A stretch of 53,382 bases of DNA from a virus. The notes beneath the pieces were generated by a model. That model did not search any database and was not told the origin of the DNA. It was given only the letters and a program-made list of their open reading frames with translations. The DNA is taken from the IMG/VR virus record IMGVR_UViG_3300042731_004906, positions 1 to 53,382 of that record; one strand, 5' to 3'. Within the stretch, counting starts at the first letter, position 1. Every line of letters begins with the position of its first letter. Made by a program: the position numbers and the translations under genes. Below, in pieces: positions 31,039 through 39,766 of this stretch.

Positions 31039-33564
31039 TTAGTATGATGAAAAGCTGTCGCGCCAGAGCATATAGGCGGTAATGGTAGGCGCACCAGCTA
31101 CATTAACAAATGAGGTTACGTCGTTGTTATCGGGTAGAAGCGCCCACGTTCCAAAATCTGAATTTGCCAATATAGCATCTGGACGTGAACCAAAAAAGTC
31201 AGAAATAATACTTTGTTCTTTAGGTGACAAATCAATTACTAATGTTTCACCGTCAAGTAATGAGTAATTGAATAAAAGTTCTTTACCGGTACGCAAAGAA
31301 CGCAAATTATATATTGTTGCTGTAGTACCACCGGAGCGATTGAAAAAGACTTTAGGATATACTATCGTTCCGTCATTGTCTATTGATGTTAGTCCTCCAA
31401 AGTAAGCTGTTCCAGTGGTAGTATATCCAATAAACAAATCAAAAAGTTTGTTATTTGTTGGATCGCTTCGCCCGATTTGTATAGCATATACAATTGGCGA
31501 TCCCGGCAAATCTATATCTAAACTTGACCAGGTGTACCCATTCCAAAAGGCTATTCTATCCGTTGTCGTGATGCCACCAGCGGTAGTAAAAAAACCACCG
31601 GCATATAATGTTCCATCTGGACCAATGGCTAATGAATAAACAGTATTATTCATTCCAGTACTGAGGGCTGACCAAAAACTTCCATTCCACGAAGCGACGC
31701 GAATTGCAGCCCCGCCACCAGCAGTAGAAAAATCCCCCCCTGCATATAATGTTCCGTCTGGGCCAATGGCTAATGTCTGGACACTACCATCCATTCCAGT
31801 GCCGAGGGCTGACCAGGAAGAGCCATCCCACGAAGCAACGCGATTTGCAGCCCCGCCACCGGCAGTAGTGAAATTACCTCCTGCATATAATGTTCCGTCT
31901 GGGTCAATGGCTAAGTCATTGACAGTACTATTCATTCCAGTGCTGAGGGCTGACCAGGAAGAGCCATCCCACGAAGCGATATAATTTGCAGCCCCGCCAC
32001 CGGCAGTAGTGAAATTACCTCCTGCATATAATGTTCCGTCTGGGCCAATGGCTAATGTCTGGACAACGTTATCCATTCCAGTGCCGAGGGCTGACCAGGA
32101 AGAGCCATCCCACGAAGCAACGCGATTTGCAGCCCCGCCACCGGCAGTAGTGAAATCCCCCCCCGCATATAATGTTCCGTCCGGGCCAATGGCTAATGCA
32201 AAGACAGCACTACTCATACCAGTGCCGAGGGCTGACCAACTTTCATCTTGTTTATGCCATCTAACTATATTGTCAGCATTGGCGATATTATCAAAATTTG
32301 TAAACTGTCCGCCTACATAGACATAGGTATCATCTTCGACGATTGCTCTAATATTTGTGTATGTACCGGCTGCATCTGGTGGTCCCAGGGGATTCCATTG
32401 TCCAGTGGAACGTAATCGGCCAGCAACATACCTAAACGTGGCGCTATCATTCGTATCCAGCACCGCCGCGCTCTCCCCCACTTCCAGCCAAAACGGGTTA
32501 GGCGCGGTCAACTGAATAGCGGCCCGCTGAGAAAACTTATTGAGTTTTAACCAGTTGCCATCGTCGATACTCCGGTCATCACAGTAGACAACCGGCATAT
32601 CTCCTTCAAGCCCGCCGCCATATCTAACCGCTATCTCTTTCTGGACTTTAGCGCCGTTAAAGCGGATTCGGGTCAGTTGCAGATCGTCGGCAAAGAAGGC
32701 TTCTTCCAACTCTTGCGTCTTCTCGTGAAGCTCTGATTCTGTATCAGCAATGAACTGTCCGATTATGGTAAACTCTCTCGGCTCTATCTTTTCGTTGTTT
32801 AGCTCACCACCGGGCAGGATTGCATAGCTATCAACTCCGAGGCGACGGGGTGCACTACCGGCTCCGACTACCCGTTCGACCTGGAATTTGTACTCCTCCC
32901 AAAAGTCAACGGACTTGCCACCGGCTTTACTCAGGGCGCTGCGCTGACTTATCGAGGCGTGTTCGCTGCCAAGCCATTCGCATCCGTCCTGAGTGCCGTC
33001 GATGTAGGTTGTCCAATATGCAAGCGGCTCGACCTGCACTCCGTCCAGATAAAACGTACCAGGTTGCGCTGCGGTAATTTCAAGCGTCGTCCGTCCGTTG
33101 GCTTGCGCTGCCGCAAAGGGCGCGCCGTACAATGACCAGCTATCATCTATCTTCTCGACGAACTTGAGCCTCTTGGTTGCGCTGCCGATAGTTACCAGGA
33201 GATTGGTATTGCCCCGCACTCTGGCCGTGACAAAATGCTCGACATTGGTCAAGGCGGAGGTGGTCAGGCTTACGCCGTCGCCAATGGCAGGCGCGGCCAC
33301 CTGGTAGGAATAGAGGCCGTATTTTTGATAAGTCGTTACTCTGGTCGTAGTAGCGCCGGAAACGTCCGAGAAATTAGCGGTCGTTTCCGCCGATGGATTC
33401 AGAACGTAATTGCTTGAGGCCACCGGCGTTATGATTCGCCATTTGTTATCCACGGTTGGTACCCCTGTCTTGAAGATTACAGGCAGGTAAATCTTCTCTT
33501 GCGCCTGGGAGTAGCCCGGCCATAAGATGATTACCAGACATATTAAAGCTAGTAGTTTTTTCAT
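31039..33564 (-). CDS. Distal tail (Dit) protein with signal peptide and inserted beta-propeller
   Basis: 841 residues. A typical signal peptide (two Lys, hydrophobic core, then SQAQ) comes first and is followed by KIYLPVIFK. Residues about 60-185 are beta-rich. Dit-like segments are at about 205-365 (QFIADTESELHEKTQELEEAFFADDLQLTRIRFNG) and at the C-terminus (NLRSLRTGKELLFNYSLLDGETLVIDL). Between them a beta-propeller of about six near-identical 47-residue blades (SWSALGTGM ... LAIGPDGTLYAGG) is inserted. A signal peptide on a phage tail component is odd, as tails are normally assembled in the cytoplasm. Confidence 0.75.
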   Translation of the reverse strand: MKKLLALICLVIILWPGYSQAQEKIYLPVIFKTGVPTVDNKWRIITPVASSNYVLNPSAETTANFSDVSGATTTRVTTYQKYGLYSYQVAAPAIGDGVSLTTSALTNVEHFVTARVRGNTNLLVTIGSATKRLKFVEKIDDSWSLYGAPFAAAQANGRTTLEITAAQPGTFYLDGVQVEPLAYWTTYIDGTQDGCEWLGSEHASISQRSALSKAGGKSVDFWEEYKFQVERVVGAGSAPRRLGVDSYAILPGGELNNEKIEPREFTIIGQFIADTESELHEKTQELEEAFFADDLQLTRIRFNGAKVQKEIAVRYGGGLEGDMPVVYCDDRSIDDGNWLKLNKFSQRAAIQLTAPNPFWLEVGESAAVLDTNDSATFRYVAGRLRSTGQWNPLGPPDAAGTYTNIRAIVEDDTYVYVGGQFTNFDNIANADNIVRWHKQDESWSALGTGMSSAVFALAIGPDGTLYAGGDFTTAGGGAANRVASWDGSSWSALGTGMDNVVQTLAIGPDGTLYAGGNFTTAGGGAANYIASWDGSSWSALSTGMNSTVNDLAIDPDGTLYAGGNFTTAGGGAANRVASWDGSSWSALGTGMDGSVQTLAIGPDGTLYAGGDFSTAGGGAAIRVASWNGSFWSALSTGMNNTVYSLAIGPDGTLYAGGFFTTAGGITTTDRIAFWNGYTWSSLDIDLPGSPIVYAIQIGRSDPTNNKLFDLFIGYTTTGTAYFGGLTSIDNDGTIVYPKVFFNRSGGTTATIYNLRSLRTGKELLFNYSLLDGETLVIDLSPKEQSIISDFFGSRPDAILANSDFGTWALLPDNNDVTSFVNVAGAPTITAYMLWRDSFSSY
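31545..32245 (-). repeat. Tandem ~141-bp repeats encoding propeller blades
   Basis: About five near-identical units, each coding for a 47-residue blade, with a degenerate blade on each side. The DNA identity is high (for example GGGCCAATGGCTAATG recurs in most units), which suggests recent copy-number change or gene conversion. Confidence 0.8.
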
Positions 33565-33597
33565 TTCTGATTTCTTTCAATTGCAATTGATACTTTT

Positions 33598-36500
33598 TCA
33601 TCCAATAAGCGCCTTTGCTACCTGATACTGCTGGATAACCGACTGCGGGGAGGCCAACGTGTTAACTGTCATATTGAACGTGTTATTTCTGTCGCCACCA
33701 CCTTTTAGCATCCCGGCTAATCGGTCCATAACCAGGCTGTCAATCGTCATCCCTCTCGGCGTGACAAGCAACTCCTCACCCGGCTCAAGGTACATCGGGC
33801 CAAACGTGTCACCCCGACCTTGCCCCGGTATTTTGTAGCCCAGGCCCAAGCCGTTTTGTAAACCGATACCCCGCATAAAGCCGATGCCTTTAGAAAAGCC
33901 GATGCCGGTTTGTGCGCCGGATGCACTGCCAGCATCCTGCGCTGCCCGTGCCGCCTCTTTAGCAGCCTCCGCCATTTTCCTGAAAGCCTCTTCTGCGTCC
34001 ATAACGATCTCGATTAGATCATCGATAGCATCGGCAGCATCTTCCATATCGTCGACGATCTTTTCAGCCGCCCGAGATGCCGCTTCGCCTACTGCCGTGA
34101 AAGCCGAACCGAGAGCGTGAACGGCGGCAGTCAATTGATTGACCAGGGTCATAATAGCATTGATTGCGTCAGTGGCGGTTGTTTGGAGCGTCGGCAACGT
34201 TAGCACGTAAATATCGATGAGTGCAGTATCAAGCGGTATTATCCCCGTATCTTTTAACAATAGTAGTTTCTCGGATATCAGATCATATGTCAGCGTGAAG
34301 GCATCTTGCAACAGGGGCAAAGTGATCTCTACAAAATCGAGAATGGATTGCACGAAAGCCGTCCATTGCTCCTGTACCGGTAGCAGTCCAGCAGAGATAG
34401 ATTCAAACGCTGCTAACGGGTCAGCAGTGTCAAACTCTGGTCCAGTTGACTCTTCCTCTCCGCCACCGAATAAGCTACTAAAAACACCGGTGACGGCTTC
34501 GACTGCTTTGCTTGCCAGCGAGCCTATGCCATCAATAAGACCCTGGATTAAATCAGCGCCAAAATCATAAAAAACGGTACTTGGTGAACTAATGCCAAGA
34601 GCTTCCTTAAAAGAGCTTATCAAAGCATTGGCACTTTCTGTTATAGCATTTTCCAAGTCCTGTTGAGCCTGTTTTATACCATTCTTGATACCATCTATGA
34701 TATTTGTGCCGACTACTTTAGCTATTGTTTTCATATTTTCGCCAATGCCATTTAGGACACTGGTAAGTTCGCTTATCGTCGCCGGCTCGACTTGTATGCC
34801 TATTTCATCGAGTAGGCCAGACACGATACCGGCGACGATTTGCGCCGCCAGTCCAACTATAGCTTGTGACACCGCCGATACTGCCGCTACCAGTCCGATT
34901 ATGATCTTGCCCAAGACCTTAGCCATCTCAGGGCCATTATCTCCAAAGTTACCAATTTGCTCGCCTAAAAATTGACCGATGGCAAAACCGGCATCTTTTA
35001 AGCCTGCTTGGGTTTCAGGTGATCCGGCCCATCTGATTATCTCCGCTACAACAACAATCAGTGCCTGAGTAGCCATATCAACGGCAGTATTAGTCCATTC
35101 CCAAAATTTAGCAGCCCAGTCTGAGTGAGCCTCGATCAACTCCGGTGCATAGTCTCTAATCTTTTGCCCGACAAACCCGGTCAACTCAGCCATCTTACCG
35201 GGACCATCAACGAGAGCGGTTACTGTCCAGTCCCAAAACTGATTGCCCCAAGTTGTTAATTGCGCCTCTATCTGAGGCCAAGCGTTATTGATAGTATCGA
35301 CGATCATTTCAATGACCGCCTGAAAATCAGTCGCCCCGCTGCGAAATGCTTCTATCCAACTGCTGACAAAAGCGATGGCGTTTTCAAGCGCAGGCACAAC
35401 CTGATTATCCAGAGCATCGGTCAACGGGCCGGCAAAATCTGAGGCAAACGAGATACCCAGACTGATAAGCTGATTAACAAACGGCAATAGTCGAGTGCCA
35501 ATCGTATCGGCCAGGGCGCGCAAGGTGTTTTTGAATAGCTGTATCTGACTTTTGGTGGTAGCGTATCGCTGCGCCGCCTCGTTTGCCAGGGCCGTGTTTT
35601 CCTCAAAAGCCCCGTTAGCCGTCTGTAAGGTGCGCTCTAACAGATCACCCGCCCCGGCCAGTGACAGAAATGACCGGATTAACCGTTGATCTTCCAGGCC
35701 CAACTCGGCCAGCGTATTAACAGCATCGTCACCTTGCGCCCCCAGGCCCTCGACAAAAGCCAGAAATGCTCCGCTTGCATCTTTCTCCCAAGCGGCCTTG
35801 AAATCCTCAACGGTCATATTAGACGTGGCTGCAAATGTCGCCAGCAGGTTACTATCTATCGGTTGCCCGTGCTGCTGCCTGAGTAAATCTGTTTCCGCTT
35901 GCAATTCCTGAATAGCCTGAGCTGTCTCAAAAGCCTTTTGCCGGGTCTTGTCGCCCAACTGCCGCCCGAACTCCTCAGCCGAGCCACCGGCGGCAATGAA
36001 AGCTTGCTCTTGCGCTAATAGCTCCGCTTGCAAGCCAGGAAATTGCGCCTCTAGCCTGGCGGATTCGGCATTGAGTTTTGTCAACTTGTCAACGTTCTTA
36101 TCAATCTCATCTGTATAATCAACAAAGCCGGTAGCAGCCCCGGCCACGGCGTTATTGATTGCCAACAGAACCTTTTGTGTTGCCGTACCACCCGCTTCCG
36201 CCTCTACGCCAACCGATGACATTGCCGTACCGATGGCCAGTACATCAGCCTGGGTAAGCCCGGCTATTTTACCAGCCCCGGCTAGCCTCTCGCCAAAAGC
36301 CAAAATATCACGTTCTGTAGTAGCGAAGTTATTACCCAGGGCAACGATAGTCGAACCAAGTTGCTCGATATTCATCCCCATATCATCGGCGGAAATGTTG
36401 AAAATGTTGGAGATACGGGCCAGGCCGGTCGCAGCCTCTTCGGTCGAGAGGTTAGTTGATACACCCAGCGCGGCGACAGTTTCAGTAAATTCCAGTAGGG

Positions 36501-36942
36501 CATCTTTGCCGATACCCAATTGACCGCCCAGCTCACCGATAGCAGCTAATTCCTCGAAGGTCAAGGGGACTGTTTTTGTCAGATCAACAAAGCCAGCGCG
36601 CAACTCCTTGCCAGCTTCGTTCAATTCACCGATACCGGAAGTCAAGCCGTCTGTTGTTTTGATGACCCCGGCAAATGCATCTTCAAACGATATGGCCGTG
36701 GTAGTCGAGACAGTAGCCAGCGCGCCCACGCCAGCGGCCAGCGCGCCCACACCGGCGACGGCTACGCCTGCGGCAAGTTTGGCGGTACTGCCTAATGCGC
36801 TGCCGAGCTTGCCGAACATTCCGCCGGCTTTGTCGGCGGACTTACCTAAGCCAAGTTGGGCTTTGTCGGCTTTGGAGAGATCGCGGAGATATGAGTTAAG
36901 GTTGCGTGCTAAAAATTCTACTCCTACTGGTGTTAATGCCAC
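33598..36942 (-). CDS. Tail tape measure protein
   Basis: 1114 residues, by far the longest protein. N-terminal Gly/Ala-rich segment (GVAVAGVGALAAGVGALATVSTTTAISFEDAFAGVIKTTDGL) typical of tape measure proteins. Coiled coil around 310-380, several hydrophobic segments around 640-730 (IIGLVAAVSAVSQAIVGLAAQIV), and the SPSTVFYDFGADLIQGLIDGI motif seen in tape measure C-terminal halves. It sets tail length and enters the host membrane at infection. Its start abuts the plus-strand promoter at 36943. Confidence 0.92.
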   Translation of the reverse strand: MALTPVGVEFLARNLNSYLRDLSKADKAQLGLGKSADKAGGMFGKLGSALGSTAKLAAGVAVAGVGALAAGVGALATVSTTTAISFEDAFAGVIKTTDGLTSGIGELNEAGKELRAGFVDLTKTVPLTFEELAAIGELGGQLGIGKDALLEFTETVAALGVSTNLSTEEAATGLARISNIFNISADDMGMNIEQLGSTIVALGNNFATTERDILAFGERLAGAGKIAGLTQADVLAIGTAMSSVGVEAEAGGTATQKVLLAINNAVAGAATGFVDYTDEIDKNVDKLTKLNAESARLEAQFPGLQAELLAQEQAFIAAGGSAEEFGRQLGDKTRQKAFETAQAIQELQAETDLLRQQHGQPIDSNLLATFAATSNMTVEDFKAAWEKDASGAFLAFVEGLGAQGDDAVNTLAELGLEDQRLIRSFLSLAGAGDLLERTLQTANGAFEENTALANEAAQRYATTKSQIQLFKNTLRALADTIGTRLLPFVNQLISLGISFASDFAGPLTDALDNQVVPALENAIAFVSSWIEAFRSGATDFQAVIEMIVDTINNAWPQIEAQLTTWGNQFWDWTVTALVDGPGKMAELTGFVGQKIRDYAPELIEAHSDWAAKFWEWTNTAVDMATQALIVVVAEIIRWAGSPETQAGLKDAGFAIGQFLGEQIGNFGDNGPEMAKVLGKIIIGLVAAVSAVSQAIVGLAAQIVAGIVSGLLDEIGIQVEPATISELTSVLNGIGENMKTIAKVVGTNIIDGIKNGIKQAQQDLENAITESANALISSFKEALGISSPSTVFYDFGADLIQGLIDGIGSLASKAVEAVTGVFSSLFGGGEEESTGPEFDTADPLAAFESISAGLLPVQEQWTAFVQSILDFVEITLPLLQDAFTLTYDLISEKLLLLKDTGIIPLDTALIDIYVLTLPTLQTTATDAINAIMTLVNQLTAAVHALGSAFTAVGEAASRAAEKIVDDMEDAADAIDDLIEIVMDAEEAFRKMAEAAKEAARAAQDAGSASGAQTGIGFSKGIGFMRGIGLQNGLGLGYKIPGQGRGDTFGPMYLEPGEELLVTPRGMTIDSLVMDRLAGMLKGGGDRNNTFNMTVNTLASPQSVIQQYQVAKALIG

Positions 36943-36971
36943 TTGACAAAATCCTTAAACTAAGATACAAT
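36943..36971 (+). promoter_or_regulatory. Promoter of module A
   Basis: TTGACA 36943-36948, 17-nt spacer, TACAAT 36966-36971. It begins at the first base after the tape measure start codon. The predicted RNA start (about 36978) coincides with the 5' arm of the leader helix. Confidence 0.78.
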
Positions 36972-36978
36972 AATTCTT

Positions 36979-37092
36979 GCCAGACAGTTGACTGAATAGA
37001 ATGGTTGATATAAAATTACAAATACTCTCCTCTGCTTTGGTCAATTGTCTGGCGACAAAGGCCATTCCAAAAGCGGAGGAGTTTTTTATTGC
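36979..37092 (+). ncRNA. Structured 5' leader of module A
   Basis: Helix 1: GCCAGACAGTTGAC (36979-36992) with GTCAATTGTCTGGC (37040-37053), all pairs or G-U. Helix 2: CTCCTCTGCTTTGG (37027-37040) with CCAAAAGCGGAGGAG (37067-37081), which crosses helix 1 and is followed by TTTTTT, as in an attenuator. The 17-nt segment TTGTCTGGCGACAAAGG (37045-37061) matches the module B leader at 13 positions. A pseudoknot or terminator/antiterminator switch is inferred. Confidence 0.65.
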
Positions 37093-37104
37093 AAGGAGAT
37101 AGCT

Positions 37105-37722
37105 ATGAGCAATATCGTTAAAGCAAAGGTCAAGGTAAGGGGCACTCGCCCATTTTGGCAACATCGTTTTGGCCCGGAAGCATTGCCACTCGAAAAGAAG
37201 GAAAAGACGGGCGTCGCCGGCAACAACCCCGAAGAATGGAGACAGACGGCAATGGTCAATAAAGACGGACAGCTTTTCTTTGAAGGTACTTACATTTTTG
37301 GTTCGCTGCGTGAGGCTGCAAAGTACACGAAGCGAGGCCGGGCATCCCTGCAAAAGCCGGTTGCCGCTACGCTTCAAATCTTGGAAGATAGAATCCTGCT
37401 TGATCGCTTTTTCCCCGGCTTTCCCAACGGTCACAAATTCGACATCGCTACCGTTGAAGAGCTGCCACGCGACCAGGAAGAATTGGTCTATTTGGACGTG
37501 AGAGGCGTCGTGAATCCATCGACGCGAGGCCGGAACGTGCGCTATCGGGTCGCTGCTTCTCCTGGTTGGCAAACCGAGTTTACCATTATGTTTGATAAGA
37601 CCATTGTCAGCCGGAATGAAATGGAAGCTATCTTGATTGACGCCGGGCGACTGGTTGGCATCGGCAATGGTCGGACTATCGGAATGGGCCGGTTTGAGGT
37701 TGAACAGTTCGAGTGCGAGTGA
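37105..37722 (+). CDS. RAMP-like protein A, paralogue of the gene at 40026
   Basis: 205 residues from ATG 37105 (AAGGAGAT, five bases upstream); the open frame extends upstream only through the leader. N-terminal beta strand KAKVKVRGTRPFWQHRF. A hydrophobic-alanine helix follows DGQLFFEGTYIFGSLREAAKY. C-terminal half: LVYLDVRGVV..., then AASPGWQTEFTIMFD and, at 185-195, GIGNGRTIGMG. That segment fits the RAMP glycine-rich loop GhGxxxxxGhG exactly, followed by RFEVEQFE. RAMP proteins of CRISPR complexes bind RNA. There is no cas gene nearby, so Cas function is not implied. It is followed by the 5-nt periodic tract and HNH. Confidence 0.7.
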   Translation: MSNIVKAKVKVRGTRPFWQHRFGPEALPLEKKEKTGVAGNNPEEWRQTAMVNKDGQLFFEGTYIFGSLREAAKYTKRGRASLQKPVAATLQILEDRILLDRFFPGFPNGHKFDIATVEELPRDQEELVYLDVRGVVNPSTRGRNVRYRVAASPGWQTEFTIMFDKTIVSRNEMEAILIDAGRLVGIGNGRTIGMGRFEVEQFECE

Positions 37723-37730
37723 TATTACGG

Positions 37731-38026
37731 GGTCCGGTACAGTAGGGCGCAGCGGGGTAAGGTGTGGTAGAGTTTGGTACAGCGAGTTACGGTCCAGCTT
37801 GGCAAGCCATAGCAAGGAAAACAAATCTAATTTACGCGATATAGTATAACGCGGTCGAGTCGGGTTTTGTCCGGCAAGGATATGTCGAGTCAGGTTAGGC
37901 TGAGTCGGGTTAGGTCTCGTAAAGCGATGCAAGAAAAACAAACTAAACCACCACGAGGCGTAGTAGGGAACGGTAAGGTGGGGTATGGCTCGCTTGTGTT
38001 CGGTCGAGTTAAGCAAAGCAAGGGAT
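37731..38026 (+). repeat. 5-nt periodic RGYNN tract A1 (between RAMP-like A and HNH A)
   Basis: Three runs: 37731-37819 (about 18 units such as GGTCC, GGTAC, AGTAG), 37851-37935 (about 17, register NNRGY) and 37957-38026 (14). Two A/C-rich breaks sharing AAAACAAA and CTAA-like words separate them (37820-37850 and 37936-37956). Consensus is R-G-Y-N-N. The last run ends four bases before the HNH ATG and supplies its ribosome site (AGGGA). Noncoding, because the period is not three. Confidence 0.75.
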
Positions 38027-38029
38027 TTA

Positions 38030-38338
38030 ATGCCAAAATCAAGACAGCCACAAGCAATATGGCAAGCCACCCGCCAAAGAGTTTGGCTTAGGGACAAGGG
38101 CCGTTGCCAGGGACCATACTGCAAAGATAAGCCTGAATGGTCCCTATCTCTGAAAGAGTGCCATATTGACCATATTCGCTCTGGCAAGTTGGCTACAAAC
38201 AAATCGAGTAACCTCCGTGTTTTATGCCGTCGCTGCCATACCCTTAGAGCCGACAACAGGCATCGGGGTATGATAGCTTCTGCCCTACGTGCTAACATAA
38301 TTCCTGCCAATTGGCGTGAATTAGTCTGGGATGACTGA
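38030..38338 (+). CDS. HNH endonuclease A
   Basis: 102 residues from ATG 38030; AAGGGA stands just upstream, inside the RGYNN tract. Metal and zinc ligands: C26, C31 (CQGPYC), the His-Asp-His motif at about 45-48 (CHIDHI), then C66/C69/H70 (LCRRCH), an HNH nuclease fold. It is unusually short and has no other domain. It lies between two RGYNN tracts. A paralogous position holds the HNH at 40859, though the two sequences differ clearly. Possibly the effector or a homing nuclease of module A. Confidence 0.72.
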   Translation: MPKSRQPQAIWQATRQRVWLRDKGRCQGPYCKDKPEWSLSLKECHIDHIRSGKLATNKSSNLRVLCRRCHTLRADNRHRGMIASALRANIIPANWRELVWDD

Positions 38339-38341
38339 CCC

Positions 38342-38421
38342 GGCTTGGCGCAGCAGAGCAAGGATCAGCACCGACCGGCGTGGTGGGGTGTGGTAGAGTG
38401 CAGTTTAGTATCGCAAGGATA
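38342..38421 (+). repeat. 5-nt periodic RGYNN tract A2
   Basis: 16 consecutive units (for example GGCTT, GGCGC, AGCAG, AGCAA; later GGTGG, GGTGT, GGTAG), in a constant register, directly after the HNH stop. It ends against the terminator stem. Confidence 0.75.
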
Positions 38422-38446
38422 AGGGCCAGCAATGGCCCTTTTTTCT
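38421..38446 (+). terminator. Rho-independent terminator of module A
   Basis: AAGGGCCA-GCAA-TGGCCCTT followed by TTTT. The stem starts at the end of the last RGYNN unit. Confidence 0.85.
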
Positions 38447-38488
38447 TTTGTGCGCCGGTCGGTGTCAGCGGCATTTTTTACCTTTTCT

Positions 38489-38514
38489 CTTCGCAAAAAC
38501 AACATTTTGCGAAG
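38489..38514. other. 10-bp perfect hairpin between modules
   Basis: CTTCGCAAAA/TTTTGCGAAG with loop ACAACA, upstream of the operon promoter at 38560. No T-tract. Could be an operator or a minus-strand stop signal. Confidence 0.5.
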
Positions 38515-38559
38515 TAAAATATCCAACCTTAAAAGTGTGCAAATTGGTATTGAGGACTA

Positions 38560-38588
38560 TTGACAAGTGAACACTTATCTGCTATAAT
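38560..38588 (+). promoter_or_regulatory. Promoter of the five-gene cassette
   Basis: TTGACA 38560-38565, 17-nt spacer, TATAAT 38583-38588, with CTATTGACA. Confidence 0.85.
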
Positions 38589-38621
38589 AAGTACATCAAA
38601 CAGTAAGAAAGGATTAAGAAA

Positions 38622-38840
38622 ATGACTAAGCAGTTCAGATTTGTAGGTTTTTCTCATAAAACTTGGGAACCCGGTTGTCGAAATCTTGGTATGGTGTGGG
38701 CTTCTTCCATCGATGAAGCTCGGCAAGCCTTCAAAGAGAACGGCTTAGCTCCTCCGGTTATAAAACGAAAATTAGGCGACGCTTCTTATCGTCTAGTGGA
38801 TGATAACGGTAATGTCACTAAAGAAATGATTTTTCGCTAA
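38622..38840 (+). CDS. Small cassette protein 1
   Basis: 72 residues, with GAAAGGATT before the ATG. QFRFVGFSHKTWEPGCRNLGMVWASSIDEARQAF has one Cys and a beta-beta-alpha look. No family recognised. First gene of the cassette after a consensus promoter. Confidence 0.65.
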   Translation: MTKQFRFVGFSHKTWEPGCRNLGMVWASSIDEARQAFKENGLAPPVIKRKLGDASYRLVDDNGNVTKEMIFR

Positions 38841-38891
38841 CCACCCACCCGCCCCGCCGGTGGCCTCGTAACCGGCAGAAAGGTACTTAAG

Positions 38892-39095
38892 ATGAAAGAT
38901 ATGGCATATTTTGTTAATCTGGTAGATGAGGCCAAGAAAACCAGAGATAATATTGGCGAGATGTTCAATGAAGCCTACTATGCCAAGCAAGATACTACTC
39001 GTTTACAACGGTTATTTGATAAAGCTACCGACCGCATCTTGCGCCGGATGGGTTATGTCTGGTTATTAGACCAGGCGAAAAATTTCAAAGAGTAA
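38892..39095 (+). CDS. Small cassette protein 2
   Basis: 67 residues, AGAAAGG before the ATG. Helical: KDMAYFVNLVDEAKKTRDNIGEMFNEAYYAKQDTTRLQRLFDKATDRILRRM. No family recognised. The spacer on its 5' side resembles the one before the next gene. Confidence 0.62.
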   Translation: MKDMAYFVNLVDEAKKTRDNIGEMFNEAYYAKQDTTRLQRLFDKATDRILRRMGYVWLLDQAKNFKE

Positions 39096-39140
39096 CCACT
39101 TAATGGCCCGCCCGGGGCCTATCCGGGCAAAGGTGCTAAA

Positions 39141-39302
39141 ATGTTTTTGTCGCAGTCAGATTTTTCTCACTTGTTCAATGTTCTCAGGTCGGTTTATCCC
39201 AGTGACCTATACTCTGACAATGATTTGCTCGACTTCCTGGCTACACTAGACCACGTTCCAGATAATGATGAATTGTTAGACTTGTTCGAGGAGGCAATGT
39301 AA
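39141..39302 (+). CDS. Small cassette protein 3
   Basis: 53 residues, AAAGGTGCT before the ATG. Acidic helical protein (FLSQSDFSHLFNVLRSVYPSD ... DNDELLDLFEEAM). Stop and next start share TAATG. Too short for standard ORF lists but well placed. No family recognised. Confidence 0.55.
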   Translation: MFLSQSDFSHLFNVLRSVYPSDLYSDNDLLDFLATLDHVPDNDELLDLFEEAM

Positions 39303-39502
39303 TGTCATCTTCTCTCAAATCCCAACACCGCATCCAGCTTGACCCCGGCAACTTCGCCCGGCTGCAAGACATCGCCAAGCGGCTTGGCTACGTTCACCGG
39401 GCCGGGCCAGGAGCCGGTAAGGTCGGGTCGGTAAGCACGTTGATGGACGCAATCGCAAACCAAGAATCCGTAGTATCGTTAGCCAAAGAAAGGAATGAAT
39501 GA
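39302..39502 (+). CDS. Small cassette protein 4, RHH-like
   Basis: 66 residues. LKSQHRIQLDPGNFARLQDIAKRLGYVHRAGPGAGKVGSVSTLMDAIANQE resembles a ribbon-helix-helix or HTH-type DNA-binding protein (strand, helix, GSVSTLMDAIA helix). It may regulate the cassette. Overlaps its neighbours at both ends. Confidence 0.6.
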   Translation: MSSSLKSQHRIQLDPGNFARLQDIAKRLGYVHRAGPGAGKVGSVSTLMDAIANQESVVSLAKERNE

Positions 39503-39759
39503 TGACCGATTATCAGATGATAAAGGAATACCTTGCAAGGCAAGTCAAGGAATGCGAACAGGCCATTATTAAATTTACAAATCGAGCAAACTTTGACGCA
39601 GGATTGGTGGCCGAGTTTCAAAGCTATGAACCCGATGTAGCTCTTATTTATGCTCAATGGCATCGCTTTCATCGAGATAAAGTCATCTATTTTCAAAAAA
39701 CGCTGGCGGTATTTCAAGATCGTTATTATGACTTTACCAAGTTTGACCCTAACCCTTAA
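39499..39759 (+). CDS. Small cassette protein 5
   Basis: 86 residues, ATGA coupling to the upstream stop; the second ATG (39502) is equally possible. Helical with Tyr and Phe (YQMIKEYLARQVKECEQAIIKFTNR; VIYFQKTLAVFQDRYYDF). No family recognised. Last gene before the terminator. Confidence 0.6.
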   Translation: MMTDYQMIKEYLARQVKECEQAIIKFTNRANFDAGLVAEFQSYEPDVALIYAQWHRFHRDKVIYFQKTLAVFQDRYYDFTKFDPNP

Positions 39760-39766
39760 CCACCTC

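Noticed and set aside
36608-36946. Plus-strand open frames inside the tape measure gene
   Set aside because: Shadows of the minus-strand gene, with Ala/Pro-rich composition typical of antisense frames.
37731-38026. Group I intron or IscB-type omega RNA
   Set aside because: The HNH proteins are only about 90-100 residues without the IscB RuvC part, and no intron core elements are seen.
36955-38361. Minus-strand open frame of 468 codons across module A
   Set aside because: It runs antisense to the RAMP-like gene, both RGYNN tracts and the HNH gene. Its Pro/Thr/Leu-rich text comes from the 5-nt period, and there is no ribosome site or family match.
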